The translations under genes and the position numbers were made by a program. DNA of 64,000 nt, from contig JBBIIP010000005.1 in NCBI GenBank assembly GCA_037446395.1, positions 62,001 to 126,000 on the forward strand, written 5' to 3'. Positions 1-8,791 of the stretch are shown here, one piece after another; position 1 is the first letter of the stretch; each line of letters begins with the position of its first letter. The stretch is from JAAYJT01 sp037446395. GTDB lineage: Bacteria; Bacteroidota; Bacteroidia; Bacteroidales; JAAYJT01. The notes under the pieces were generated by a model. The model had not been told where the DNA came from. It searched no databases and saw only the letters and a program-made list of their open reading frames with translations.

Positions 1-78
1 ATAAACCTTCCTGGGCTTGAGTTTCCTCTCTCCTGCCCGGAAAGCCTGACATAGGTGCAACTTAGTTATCCTGGAGAA

Positions 79-1236
79 TTATTGTTGACTCGACCCGTCC
101 GGAAAAACTTTTGGTTTCGAGAAAAGAGGATTTTGAAGAAACTCATCATCGCGCAAGGTTTTAATGAAAGCAATCAGATGCGATTTTTGTAATGGCGTTA
201 ATTGCACGCCACCACGATTTACATGGTGCATGAATGGATGAATGTAGGGCGACTGCTTTACATTGTGCGAATAGAAGTCGATAACCTGCTCAAGAGAGGC
301 AAACCTGCCATCGTGCATATAGGGAGCAGTCAGTTCAATGTTTCGTAGGGTTGGAGCCCGATAGGCGCCTTTGTCCTGCAAATCGCCAGTGATCGCATAG
401 CGATCGCGCTGATCGGCAAACACGGTATCCTTGCCATTGTTATAAAACAGATTGGTTGTAAACAAAGGATTTCCCCCGCCCCCATGACAGTGGAAGCAGT
501 CGGCGCCTTCTTCAGTCATAAACAACACATAACCACCTAGCTCTGTTTCTGAGAGTTGTTGTTCGCCGCGGAGGTAACGATCAAATTTTGAATTGGCTGA
601 TATCAGTGTGCGAACAAACTGTGCAATGGCCTTGCCGATGTTCCTCATTGATACTTTCTCAGACCCAAATGCTTTTCCAAATAGTTCCGGATAGCCCGGA
701 ATTCTTTGAATGAGTGCGACTGTGCGGTTTGTATCGCCCGCCATTTCGTGTGGAGCCACAACTCCCATCCAGGCAAAGTCTTCAATCCGACGTTTATCAG
801 GATTGGGATTATCCGGATGTAAAAACCCATTCCATCCATAACCGCTGTGATTGAAAACCAGGTTGACGAGGGGCATCATGTTGTGAGGGGTTTTGATTCC
901 TGTCAGGCCAAAAGGCCTGCCTCCGATAAAACGCGGATGGTCTATGCCACAAACAAACCCACGCGATTGTATATGACAGGTGCCACAGCTCATCAGCGAA
1001 TCTTTGTGGGTGCGCCCCGATAGGCGGCCATCGTAAAAAAGATAGCGGCCAAGTTCAATGCCTTCGACTGTCATCGGGTTATCAGGGGGTATGTTGAGTT
1101 TTACAGGGAAAAACTTTGGAACTTTTATCTCGTATGGAGTTGGGTCCGGATACTTTGAGCGGTCTTTTTCGCAGCCTAAAAAAAATACTGGCAATAAAAA
1201 TATCCAGCCAATATATTTAAGTCTGATAAATTCCAT
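79..1236 (-). CDS. Di-heme cytochrome c peroxidase family lipoprotein
   Basis: The 385-residue protein belongs to the bacterial di-heme cytochrome c peroxidase/MauG family, which reduces hydrogen peroxide outside the cytoplasm with electrons from a c-type cytochrome or similar donor. Two CxxCH heme-attachment motifs are visible: CGTCH at residues 84-88 and CFHCH at 247-251. The N-terminus has a hydrophobic segment ending in FFLGC, so Cys22 is the probable lipid anchor. The family core matches along its length, including the MHDGRF stretch near residue 310. The gene stands alone with its own promoter about 40 bp upstream. Its physiological donor cannot be read from the sequence; a MauG-like oxidase role is the alternative. 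Confidence 0.9.
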   Translation of the reverse strand: MEFIRLKYIGWIFLLPVFFLGCEKDRSKYPDPTPYEIKVPKFFPVKLNIPPDNPMTVEGIELGRYLFYDGRLSGRTHKDSLMSCGTCHIQSRGFVCGIDHPRFIGGRPFGLTGIKTPHNMMPLVNLVFNHSGYGWNGFLHPDNPNPDKRRIEDFAWMGVVAPHEMAGDTNRTVALIQRIPGYPELFGKAFGSEKVSMRNIGKAIAQFVRTLISANSKFDRYLRGEQQLSETELGGYVLFMTEEGADCFHCHGGGGNPLFTTNLFYNNGKDTVFADQRDRYAITGDLQDKGAYRAPTLRNIELTAPYMHDGRFASLEQVIDFYSHNVKQSPYIHPFMHHVNRGGVQLTPLQKSHLIAFIKTLRDDEFLQNPLFSKPKVFPDGSSQQ

Positions 1237-1279
1237 TTCTGCCCGGATTTAAAAATAAGTGCGATGCCTTTTCTGATTG

Positions 1280-1311
1280 CAAAGGTATACAATTGTCTGA
1301 ATTGCTGGCAA
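1280..1311 (-). promoter_or_regulatory. Bacteroidota-type promoter for the cytochrome c peroxidase gene
   Basis: Read on the minus strand, a TACCTTTG box (1280-1287) matches the Bacteroidota -7 consensus TAnnTTTG. A TTG at 1309-1311 lies 21 bp upstream, the usual distance for the -33 element. Predicted transcription start is near 1273, giving a leader of about 37 nt. Confidence 0.55.
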
Positions 1312-1403
1312 GCGCCTGATTTATTGACGCTTGCACTGACGCAAGCGCCGAGGTAATTGGTAATGCGGGGGGAAGCTAAATAACTCTTTTTTCGTCAAGA
1401 GGG

Positions 1404-2798
1404 CTATTTAATCAAGATGTAATAGGCGTGTGCGTTGAGTGTCAGTTGATTCCCAATTGAAAAGACTGCTCCACCTGAGGCATTTTGCCAGGAAGTGCTT
1501 TGCAGGGTTGCTGGTATGTTATAATTTATGGTGGAATTCCTGGTGTTTACAATTACAAGTGCCTCATTGTCTGCTGTTTTTCTCTTGAATGCAACCACAT
1601 TGTTATCAAAATAATATTCAATTTGACCTGAGCGGAGTGCAGAGTTAGCAGCCCGAACGCTCATCAGCCATCGGTATTCTTTTGCCATGTCGGGGTTAAT
1701 GGTCCAATCAATTGGCAATCGGCTAAAAAAAGGTAATTTTATGGGGCACCCTACTTCCTGGCCATTATATATCAGTGGCACTCCACCCATAAAAGCCGTG
1801 ATGGCAAATGCCGCCATTGAACCTTTCTTTCCACCAAACAAACCCAACGGTGTATCATCCCAGGCACACTCGTCGTGGTTCGAAGTAAACCGTAGTTTAT
1901 GAGACCCTATGGGGATGGCTCCGTATTCATTAATGTGGGTTTGATAATAGCTGCTGGCTGCTTGGTTGTTTTTAAATACGTTTTTGTTAGTGTTGAAAAA
2001 ATCCCATCCAAAATTCATATCAAATCCGGCCATAAAATGGTCGTTGCGGGCACCTTCGGCAAGCATAATTATTTTGCGATTTGGAATCTTCCTGAGTGTG
2101 TCTATGGCCTGTTTCCAGAACGAGAAAGGAACATAATCAGCAGCATCACAGCGATAACCGTCAATGTTTGCGGCCAGTACCCAGTATTTCAGACAACGTA
2201 TCATTTCGAGTCGCATGGCTGTATTGTCATAGTTGAGGTCGGCCACGTCCTGCCAGTTTGTTCCAGCCGGGTGAATAATTGTGCCGTTGGCATCCTGGGT
2301 GTACCAGGATTTGTTTTGGATCCAAGGATTGTCCCATGAAGTATGATTGGCAATCCAATCGAGTATGACCGCAATTTTCCGCTTATGCGCTTCTCGAACC
2401 ATGGCTCTCAAATCTTCGATTGTGCCATATTCTGGATTTACCTCTCTGAAATTTCGCACACAATATGGAGAGTTCACAGTTTTGATCGCCCCGATCGGAT
2501 GAATGGGCATAAGCCATATAGTATTGACTCCCAATGCTTTTATAGAATCAAGCCTCGATAGTATTCCTTGCAAAGTGCCTGATGCGCTGAACGCCCTCTG
2601 ATTGATTTCATACATTACCACATCGCCAGTTGCAGGAATTTCCGTGAAAGGAGCTTCGAATTGTGGTGGGTCAGGAATGGGGGGATTTGGCGGGTTGTCG
2701 GGTGCAGGATCAGGCTTTCGGCAGGAGGCTGAGATAACAAGCATCCAGGCCAGGCATACAATTGACAGAACGAAATTACGCACATTCAAACCAGGCAT
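1404..2798 (-). CDS. GH13 alpha-amylase family lipoprotein
   Basis: A 464-residue glycoside hydrolase family 13 protein expected to cut alpha-1,4-glucans at the cell surface or in the periplasm. The signal peptide ends in VISASC, making Cys26 the likely lipidated residue, followed by a proline-rich linker (about 29-45). All four GH13 regions are recognisable: DWIANH (Asp147 to His152), GYRCDAAD with nucleophile Asp218, LAEGA with acid/base Glu248, and SNHDE with His308-Asp309. A short beta domain closes the C-terminus. It lies about 17 kb from the main alpha-glucan locus, without a transporter or SusC/SusD partner beside it. Exact substrate and linkage preference cannot be told from the sequence. 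Confidence 0.92.
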   Translation of the reverse strand: MPGLNVRNFVLSIVCLAWMLVISASCRKPDPAPDNPPNPPIPDPPQFEAPFTEIPATGDVVMYEINQRAFSASGTLQGILSRLDSIKALGVNTIWLMPIHPIGAIKTVNSPYCVRNFREVNPEYGTIEDLRAMVREAHKRKIAVILDWIANHTSWDNPWIQNKSWYTQDANGTIIHPAGTNWQDVADLNYDNTAMRLEMIRCLKYWVLAANIDGYRCDAADYVPFSFWKQAIDTLRKIPNRKIIMLAEGARNDHFMAGFDMNFGWDFFNTNKNVFKNNQAASSYYQTHINEYGAIPIGSHKLRFTSNHDECAWDDTPLGLFGGKKGSMAAFAITAFMGGVPLIYNGQEVGCPIKLPFFSRLPIDWTINPDMAKEYRWLMSVRAANSALRSGQIEYYFDNNVVAFKRKTADNEALVIVNTRNSTINYNIPATLQSTSWQNASGGAVFSIGNQLTLNAHAYYILIK

Positions 2799-3136
2799 TG
2801 CTCTTTGGTGTTTTTGATTTGACTTATATGGCCAGCCAAGTCACTGCAAAATTAACTTTTGCAAAAGACATAGCAGCCGACTCTTCCTGTGCCATTGCAC
2901 AAAGTTAATGTTTTCTGCCAAAATTGGCTTTTTCTAATTAAGACTTCTTCATTCACATCAAACTTATCCTTTTTGAGATTATAATGGCTAAATTTGTACT
3001 TTAATAAATCCGTCAGGGTAATTTGCGTGCTGTTTCAATCGTTATCAACTTACTGACAACATAATTTCTAATCTTTAGGGCTGGTTGGAACTAAATTATA
3101 AAAATGGCTTCGGTCTTAATCTAATAAATTCCTTCA
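2799..3136. promoter_or_regulatory. Divergent intergenic region with candidate promoters
   Basis: A 338-bp AT-rich spacer separates the minus-strand amylase gene from the plus-strand Smr gene. TAnnTTTG-type boxes are present on the minus strand at 2847-2854 and 2900-2907, and on the plus strand at 2989-2996 (TAAATTTG). No well-spaced -33 element accompanies them, so which boxes are used is uncertain. No RNA gene or repeat was recognised. Confidence 0.35.
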
Positions 3137-4225
3137 ATGAAGTTTAAACCCGGTGATGTAGTAAAATTTCTCAACGAGAAGGGAGGCGGAGTGGTTACAA
3201 AAATCATCAGTCAGCAGTTGGTAAGTGTAGCCATCGAAGATGGCTTTGAGATTCCGACTGCCACCAGCGAACTATTAAAAGTTGAATCGGACGATAAGTT
3301 TAACGGACAGCATGGTAGTGCTGGTTCATGTGTAGATTTCTCCCAAGGCATCCTAACGGCAAGTCCTTCGGGAATAACACAGGCCGAACCTGAAAGCAGA
3401 ATTTTTTCGCTGAGAATCGTCCCGGGAAAAGCCGATACTGCCATCTACCTGGCATTTTGCCCTAAAGATCAAAAATGGTTAATTACCGGCGAATTAGAAA
3501 TATTTCTGCTCAATCCCACCGACTTCGATGTAGTCTATTCTTTTAATCTAAAACATTCAACCGCCGGCTGGAAGGGGGTTGACTACGACATCATTCCTCC
3601 TGAGTCGGGAATTGTAGTTTGTGTTATCGCGCGCGAAGAACTGGATGCCTGGCAAGAAGGTGTGATTCAAATTATTTTCCATAAAGAAAGCCAGAATCGT
3701 TTAGTACTTCCGGTGCATGCTGCCTATAAGCTGAAAATGAGCCGGCTGCTAAAAGAAGACAATTATTTGGTGCCTGCATTTCATCACCAGAGAATGATTT
3801 TGGTTAAACTCACCGACGGGGTTGCTGCAAAGTCAGATAGTGAAGGAATTGAAGGATCAGACGTTGAAGCCTCACAGCGTTTATCCCGAATGTTCGAACG
3901 AAACGAAAGCCTGATTGACAGGCACCGGATTGCTCCGGCAGAAGCCGAAGTAGATTTGCACATTTCTGCCCTGCGCCAGGATTATTCCCATATGTCGAAA
4001 CATGAGGTACTGAAATTTCAGATAGATTATTTCAGGCGAACCCTCGACAGTGCAATGATGCACCAATATAAAAGGATTATCTATATTCATGGCATAGGAA
4101 ACGGTGTTCTTCGCGATGCCATTATGCAACAACTCAACACCTATGAGGAACTACAGTTTCGTACTGCCCCTTTCGAACGTTATGGATATGGAGCCATTGA
4201 GGTACTGAACTCAAACCCATTGTGA
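3137..4225 (+). CDS. DUF2027 and Smr-domain protein (MutS2-like C-terminus)
   Basis: A 362-residue protein of the type common in Bacteroidota. The N-terminal 50 residues form a small beta-rich domain beginning KFKPGDVVKFLNEKGGGVV. A central DUF2027-like beta domain follows, and the last 90 residues are an Smr domain with the motif EVDLHI and the core IYIHGIGNGVLRDAI. Smr domains bind or nick nucleic acids in MutS2 and related proteins; a role in DNA or RNA metabolism is inference. No signal peptide is present. The ATG at 3137 gives a leader of about 130 nt if the upstream TAAATTTG box is used. Confidence 0.85.
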   Translation: MKFKPGDVVKFLNEKGGGVVTKIISQQLVSVAIEDGFEIPTATSELLKVESDDKFNGQHGSAGSCVDFSQGILTASPSGITQAEPESRIFSLRIVPGKADTAIYLAFCPKDQKWLITGELEIFLLNPTDFDVVYSFNLKHSTAGWKGVDYDIIPPESGIVVCVIAREELDAWQEGVIQIIFHKESQNRLVLPVHAAYKLKMSRLLKEDNYLVPAFHHQRMILVKLTDGVAAKSDSEGIEGSDVEASQRLSRMFERNESLIDRHRIAPAEAEVDLHISALRQDYSHMSKHEVLKFQIDYFRRTLDSAMMHQYKRIIYIHGIGNGVLRDAIMQQLNTYEELQFRTAPFERYGYGAIEVLNSNPL

Positions 4226-4302
4226 TTAAACCAATTTCACATAGGGGTGCAACCTGTTGAAAGCATATTGCATCTTAACATTTGAATAAAAATTCCTTTC
4301 TT

Positions 4303-5532
4303 ATGAAACGCATATTTTTTCTAATTCTGCTTGTTGTGGCATCGGTTTCCTGCAACAAGAGCGAAGAGGTTAACGACACAGAGCCCAAAGTGTTAAAACT
4401 CTCACCGACACAAATTCAAATCGTTGATGGAGGTAATCAATTTGGATTCAACCTATTGAAAGAAATTAATCGTACGGAAAGTCCTTCAAAAAATCTCTTC
4501 ATTTCTCCACTGAGCATACACCTCGCTTTGGGAATGACCTGGAATGGCGCCAGCGGAAACACACGCTCCGAAATGGCTCAAGCCATGCGTTTTCCGTCAC
4601 TCAGCGATGAGCAGATAAATGCTGCCTACAAAGACCTGATATATCAGTTACTAAATGCCGACAATAAAGTTGAGATGGGAATTGCAAACTCTATCTGGTA
4701 TCGGAATACGTTTTCAGTAAAAAAGCCTTTTCTGGATCTTAACAAAGAATATTTTGATGCTGAAGTTCAAGCGTTAGACTTTAACAACCCTCAATCAAAA
4801 AATATTATAAACTCATGGGTGGCCAACAAAACCCGAAACCGCATTAAAGAGATTGTGGAGGCAATTACCCAGGATCATGTCATGTTTTTAATTAATGCGA
4901 TTTATTTCAAAGGAATTTGGCAAAACGGATTTAAACAATCGGATACCCGCAACCGGCCTTTCTATCTTGCAGATGGCAGCCAAAAGCAAGTGATGACCAT
5001 GCAAACCAAAGCAAAGTTTGCAGTGGTTACAAGGCCCACCTTTAAAGTGATTGCGCTTCCTTATGGCAGGAGCAATTTCAGCATGTTGGTTTTCCTTCCG
5101 AATACCGCTGTGAAACCAGGAGAAGTAATTGAAGGACTTGGTGCTGAACAATGGAATTCAATTACAGCAGAATTGAGCCAAAAGACTGACGTTGACTTAC
5201 AACTCCCCCGTTTCGGATTTTCATATGATAAAGAGCTGAATGAGCCCCTGCAAAGTCTTGGAATCAAAGATGCATTTAAAGAATATGAAGCGCGCTTTTC
5301 AAATATATCAGACCAACAGATATATGTTACAAAAGTCAAGCACAAAACTTTCGTCGAAGTGAATGAGGAAGGCACAGAAGCTGCTGCAGCTACATCTGTT
5401 GAAGTGGGTGTAACCAGCATTCCCCAGCCCCCGCTGACTTTTTATGTAAACAGGCCTTTCGTTTTTGCACTGAAGGAAAAATATACCAATTCCCTGATGT
5501 TTATTGGGAAAGTGATGGATCCATCGCTTTAA
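4303..5532 (+). CDS. Serpin-family protease inhibitor lipoprotein
   Basis: A full-length serpin (409 residues from the ATG at 4303; an in-frame TTG 21 bp earlier is less likely). The N-terminus is a lipoprotein signal with VASVSC, so the inhibitor is probably anchored in the envelope. Serpin landmarks include NSIWYR, the breach-region run through LINAIYFKGIWQ, and the C-terminal RPFVFALKE and FIGKVMDPS. The reactive-loop hinge EEGTEAAAAT (about residues 355-364) has the small residues needed for loop insertion, so an inhibitory suicide mechanism is expected. Target protease is unknown. An unrelated lipoprotein gene follows after 33 bp, suggesting one transcript. Confidence 0.93.
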   Translation: MKRIFFLILLVVASVSCNKSEEVNDTEPKVLKLSPTQIQIVDGGNQFGFNLLKEINRTESPSKNLFISPLSIHLALGMTWNGASGNTRSEMAQAMRFPSLSDEQINAAYKDLIYQLLNADNKVEMGIANSIWYRNTFSVKKPFLDLNKEYFDAEVQALDFNNPQSKNIINSWVANKTRNRIKEIVEAITQDHVMFLINAIYFKGIWQNGFKQSDTRNRPFYLADGSQKQVMTMQTKAKFAVVTRPTFKVIALPYGRSNFSMLVFLPNTAVKPGEVIEGLGAEQWNSITAELSQKTDVDLQLPRFGFSYDKELNEPLQSLGIKDAFKEYEARFSNISDQQIYVTKVKHKTFVEVNEEGTEAAAATSVEVGVTSIPQPPLTFYVNRPFVFALKEKYTNSLMFIGKVMDPSL

Positions 5533-5565
5533 GCCGGATTTGCTTCGCTGACTGACAAGTGCAAT

Positions 5566-6357
5566 ATGACCCTGAAAAATAATTTATTATGTTTGACATT
5601 ACTGCTTTTGCTTGGCGGGTGTACGAACGATCGCTTTTTTGAATCGCAAGCAATTGATTCTGAAATCATTATCACAGCATGGGAAAATTTGGAAAGTGCC
5701 AACCGTACGTTTGAACTAATATGCGCTACCCAAGAAAGTTATCCTTGCTCAAATTATTCAATCCATCACAGCATTTCAGTTAAAGACCAGTTGATTGGCA
5801 TTGGTTTTAATAAAATTTTAATCCCAAATGGTTGTTTAACCGCCTTCGGCCCTGCAACTACAAATATTAATCTGGGCACCTTGTCGAATAAAACATACAA
5901 TGTTGAAATCAGCCTCAGAAACAAGACGAGTAAAGGCAGACTGATAGTAAACGACAGTTATTATCAGTTTATCATGGATAGAGAGGAAAATTTTAAACTA
6001 GCTTACAACAAGTTGAACAGAATTCCAGCCAACACAGTCTGGGGAACCGTTGGCTACCATGCAGTCTCTTCTGAAAATTTAGCGCAGTCATTCATTGACT
6101 CTTTACAAACAATCGGAGCAACAATAAGAACTTTCAACCTGGGAGAATATGGCCACTTTTCCATTAACTCTTCCGGAGGTCTTGAGCCGCCAAAAAATCA
6201 TGGATATTATTTTATAAAGGCCTTTATTTTTAATTATCCCGGAAATATGGATAAGTTGAAAAGTCTGGTAAAAAACTATGGCATCAGGCATGGAAACGCT
6301 TTGAGCATCGAACTGAAAGGTTCGAAAGGAGAAAGATATTTGAGTTGGATAAAGTAA
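5566..6357 (+). CDS. Unknown lipoprotein next to the serpin gene
   Basis: I do not recognise a family. The 263-residue product has a signal peptide ending in LGGC, so Cys19 is a probable lipid-attachment site. The mature protein is mixed in composition with no transmembrane segment. A pair of Cys residues near positions 52 and 60 (ICATQESYPC) could form a disulfide. The start ATG lies 33 bp after the serpin stop codon, which suggests co-transcription, but no functional link can be shown. Confidence 0.6.
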   Translation: MTLKNNLLCLTLLLLLGGCTNDRFFESQAIDSEIIITAWENLESANRTFELICATQESYPCSNYSIHHSISVKDQLIGIGFNKILIPNGCLTAFGPATTNINLGTLSNKTYNVEISLRNKTSKGRLIVNDSYYQFIMDREENFKLAYNKLNRIPANTVWGTVGYHAVSSENLAQSFIDSLQTIGATIRTFNLGEYGHFSINSSGGLEPPKNHGYYFIKAFIFNYPGNMDKLKSLVKNYGIRHGNALSIELKGSKGERYLSWIK

Positions 6358-6365
6358 CATCCATG

Positions 6366-6401
6366 CTAAAGAAGCATCCTCGAAAAAGCAGCTTTCTTTA
6401 G
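6366..6401. terminator. Weak hairpin between convergent genes
   Basis: CTAAAGAAGC pairs with GCTTTCTTTAG across a loop of about 15 nt, with one bulged base. It sits between the lipoprotein gene and the convergent Tudor-like gene and may terminate transcription. There is no strong U-tract, and the stem is AT-rich. Confidence 0.3.
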
Positions 6402-6522
6402 AGAACAGACACAAGTTTAGTCTAAAGAAATCTGGGCAGGTTTAAGTTTAAACGCTGAATAACAATGGTTTGGTCTTAAACATTGTTTCAACCCTTTCAA
6501 AACTACTTGTAAAAAGTTCGCT

Positions 6523-7056
6523 TCACTCGCCTACGAAATAATCTTCTTTATCGGCAAAGAGGATATTAAAAGTGGTAAGGCTTCCGTAGATTCGTGAAAT
6601 ATATTGTTGCAGGTTGACTTTTTCTTCATCGCTGAGATCTGAACTGTTGATGCGTTGCTCCATCACCCGCAAACGGTCGCGCACCATCACAATTTTGTGG
6701 AAAAACACTTCGATAGGAATTTCCTTTGGTTTCAAGGCACGATTACCCGGCTGCAGGGTCATTGTTCCACCTGTCCATTTACTCCCCATGGGTACAACTT
6801 CCTGAAGGTCTGTAATTCGCCTGAGCAAACGCAAAAATACCCTTTCAACTTTCTCAAAACTTAGCAAATCGCTTTCGCCGCCAACGAAGTCGAGAACTTC
6901 AAGGCCTTTGAACGATTTGAGGATGGTTTTGGTACCATAATCTATGAAGGTTACTTCAAACGAATCCGTGTAAACCTGAATGACTACACCCTTGCCAAAT
7001 TCTGGGTGCATAACACGGCTGCCAATTCCTGGTGTGAGATCTTCCATATAATCCAA
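6523..7056 (-). CDS. Small protein with N-terminal Tudor/SH3-like domain
   Basis: A 177-residue soluble protein of unknown function. Residues 10-55 (GSRVMHPEFGKGVV, then a beta strand and GTKTILKSFKGLEVL) resemble the small Tudor-like domain found at the C-terminus of PcrA/UvrD helicases, which binds RNA polymerase. Residues 60-177 are largely helical and charged. No signal peptide or membrane segment is seen. The gene diverges from rnpB, and a CAAAAATA at 7074-7081 (TATTTTTG on the minus strand) is a plausible -7 box. Binding to RNA polymerase is inference from the domain only. Confidence 0.6.
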   Translation of the reverse strand: MDYMEDLTPGIGSRVMHPEFGKGVVIQVYTDSFEVTFIDYGTKTILKSFKGLEVLDFVGGESDLLSFEKVERVFLRLLRRITDLQEVVPMGSKWTGGTMTLQPGNRALKPKEIPIEVFFHKIVMVRDRLRVMEQRINSSDLSDEEKVNLQQYISRIYGSLTTFNILFADKEDYFVGE

Positions 7057-7073
7057 TGAGTATTATTGAGCAA

Positions 7074-7081
7074 CAAAAATA
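7074..7081 (-). promoter_or_regulatory. Candidate -7 box for the Tudor-like gene
   Basis: CAAAAATA on the plus strand reads TATTTTTG on the minus strand and lies 18 bp before the start at 7056. No clear -33 element accompanies it. Confidence 0.35.
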
Positions 7082-7127
7082 TAAAATATCAGGTTTGGAG
7101 CGTTTTTTGATGATAAATACAAATGGC

Positions 7128-7161
7128 TTTGCAGGCAATGGGGTGATAATCATTACCTTTG
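7128..7161 (+). promoter_or_regulatory. Promoter of rnpB
   Basis: TTTG at 7128-7131 and TACCTTTG at 7154-7161 match the Bacteroidota -33 and -7 elements, with 22 bp between them. The predicted start lies just before the P1 stem of the RNase P RNA at 7171. Confidence 0.6.
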
Positions 7162-7170
7162 CAAAACTTT

Positions 7171-7593
7171 AGGCAATTTGTTCTATCGCCTTTCGGTGCA
7201 AGCCGGGGGGAGGAAAGTCGGGACAGCACAGGGCGCCATACTTCCTAACGGGAAGGTTCTTCGGGTGGAGAGGAAACAGCGAGTGCCACAGAGAATAACT
7301 GCCTTTGCCGAAGTTTTTTGTCAAGCTTGCTTTTCAAGGGGTTTCGGCAGGCGATGGTGAAAACGTGAGGTAAGAGCTCACGTCCTGCAAGGGTGACTTT
7401 GCAGGAGGGTAAACCTTATGGGCTGAAAGACCAAATATATCAGGGATTCCCACAATTGTGGGGTGAAGGGTTGCCCGCCCGGTCCTGAGGGGTAGGTCGA
7501 AAGAGCTTGCCGGCGACGACAAGCCCAGATAAATGATAGAAAATCAAACGCTTACCAGCGAATGATTACAGAACCCCGCTTACAGAATTGCCT
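7171..7593 (+). ncRNA. rnpB: RNase P RNA, bacterial class A
   Basis: The catalytic RNA of ribonuclease P, which matures tRNA 5' ends. The first eight bases AGGCAATT (7171-7178) pair with AATTGCCT (7586-7593) to form helix P1. Conserved core segments are visible: GAGGAAAGTCGGGACAGC near 7210, a GAGGAAACAG-type stretch near 7268, the AGATAAATGATAG segment near 7527, and ACAGAACCCCGCTTA near 7568. The protein-like reading frames in this stretch are not genes. It is flanked by its own promoter and a strong hairpin terminator. Confidence 0.93.
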
Positions 7594-7601
7594 TCCACCA
7601 A

Positions 7602-7639
7602 AAATAAAAATCCCGGGCGTCAGCCCGGGGTTTTTATTT
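7602..7639. terminator. Strong bidirectional terminator
   Basis: A 17-bp inverted repeat (7602-7618 with 7623-7639) has a GC-rich core TCCCGGGC/GCCCGGGG around the loop GTCA. It is flanked by A-rich sequence on the left and T-rich sequence on the right. It follows rnpB on the plus strand and also lies downstream of the minus-strand stress operon ending at 7678, so it can serve both. Confidence 0.85.
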
Positions 7640-7677
7640 CAGGATATGCAGTGTTTAACCATTTCTTAGCAAAATCC

Positions 7678-8193
7678 TTATTCTTTATCAGTACAACATT
7701 TTCGTGCATGTATCTCTATTCCTTTTTTATGATACTTGCCCATGTGCCTATCTCCACCGAGCATTGGCCGGGAGTCGAAAATGATCCGTTGGTCTTCAGT
7801 GAGCAGTTTGCGTATTTCCTGATGTTGGGCCATATGTATTTTCTGAATTCCGGCACGCAAAACCGACATCTCGTCAATGGTATTGTTGATGGCTTTCATG
7901 TCGGCATTATCCTCTGCTGAAAGCGTACGCAGCCGGGCTTGTTTTTCGGCAATGCCGTTTCTTAACTTTTGTGTTTCTTTGAGGGTTTTTAGCTTCAGGG
8001 CATCTATTTTTTCGATTTGCTGGTCGCTCAGTTTCAGTGTGCCCTGCAAGCATTTGTTGCCGGAAAAATGCGTCTTTTCATGGGCTTTGTCTTTACAAGG
8101 TTCTTGGGCTCGCCTGTAGTGTGGTTGCGCTGCAACCTGGCCTGTAAAGAAAAGTGTAGCAATGAGAGCCGGAAGAATTAAATGAGGTTTCAT
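7678..8193 (-). CDS. Spy/CpxP-like periplasmic protein
   Basis: A 171-residue exported protein with a signal peptide ending near AAQ. The mature part is helical and carries Spy/CpxP-like LTxxQ-type segments: LKLSDQQIEKIDALKL (about 55-70) and LLTEDQRIIFDS (about 130-141). The family acts as periplasmic chaperones or envelope-stress feedback proteins. It is the last gene of the sigma factor operon, 9 bp after the preceding gene. Unusual cysteines and histidines (HARKCC near the C-terminus) leave room for metal binding. Confidence 0.75.
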   Translation of the reverse strand: MKPHLILPALIATLFFTGQVAAQPHYRRAQEPCKDKAHEKTHFSGNKCLQGTLKLSDQQIEKIDALKLKTLKETQKLRNGIAEKQARLRTLSAEDNADMKAINNTIDEMSVLRAGIQKIHMAQHQEIRKLLTEDQRIIFDSRPMLGGDRHMGKYHKKGIEIHARKCCTDKE

Positions 8194-8202
8194 AATTCTA
8201 AA

Positions 8203-8787
8203 TTACATTGACTGGTTAATGTTTTGATTACTATCTTTTTGGATTTCTGATTTATCTCTGCCGAATTCTCGCCGGAATTTCGGAGGCCCTCCCTGTCTTG
8301 CATCACCTGGCATGTGCTTTTGCATAAACTTCATTATCCGCTTTTGTTGATCGGGTGTAGTAATAGATTTGATTTCAAGTATATGCTTTATTGATTCACG
8401 CCGCATGCCAGCATGTAACCTGCCTGTTTCTTCGGCCATTGCATTGAGCCTAACTGTATCGGGAGTTTCTTTCTGAAGTTCTTCGAAAATTTCGCGTTGC
8501 TTCTGCCCCATTTGTGTCATCAGTTCACCAGCAATCTTTTTGTAATCTTTTCTCAGCAACTGTAGCTTCTTGTGTTGGGCAGAGTCAAGCCCGATTTCTT
8601 TTTGCCATTGCCATTCTTTATTTTTTCTTGCGGAATCGGCTGGGCGAAATTCATTTGGCGATTTTTCCCTATAAGAAAAAGGCCGTTCTGGTTTGTAGAT
8701 CCAAAACATGGTCATGAGTACCAGGTTGAGGGTGGTCAGGGTAATCAAAACCCAAAGCAGCGTTGTTTTTTTTGTGAAAATTTCCAT
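8203..8787 (-). CDS. Membrane-anchored Spy/CpxP-like protein
   Basis: A protein of about 194 residues from the ATG at 8787; an upstream in-frame GTG overlaps the preceding gene and is less likely. One N-terminal transmembrane helix (TLLWVLITLTTLNLVLMTMF) is followed by a charged helical periplasmic domain. That domain resembles Spy/CpxP or heavy-metal-sensor proteins, with IGLDSAQHKKLQLLRKDY and ITTPDQQKRIMKFM as the paired LTxxQ-like helices. The C-terminus is rich in Arg, Lys and Pro. It lies 4 bp after the anti-sigma gene, so it probably belongs to the same regulon for sensing envelope or metal stress. Confidence 0.72.
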   Translation of the reverse strand: MEIFTKKTTLLWVLITLTTLNLVLMTMFWIYKPERPFSYREKSPNEFRPADSARKNKEWQWQKEIGLDSAQHKKLQLLRKDYKKIAGELMTQMGQKQREIFEELQKETPDTVRLNAMAEETGRLHAGMRRESIKHILEIKSITTPDQQKRIMKFMQKHMPGDARQGGPPKFRREFGRDKSEIQKDSNQNINQSM

Positions 8788-8791
8788 GGTA

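Noticed and set aside
1899..2339. A 146-codon frame opposite the GH13 amylase gene
   Set aside because: The amylase frame carries the catalytic motifs here; the opposite frame has no domain signal.
7178..7522. Short protein frames inside the rnpB region
   Set aside because: The stretch has the conserved RNase P RNA segments and closing P1 helix, so it is not coding.
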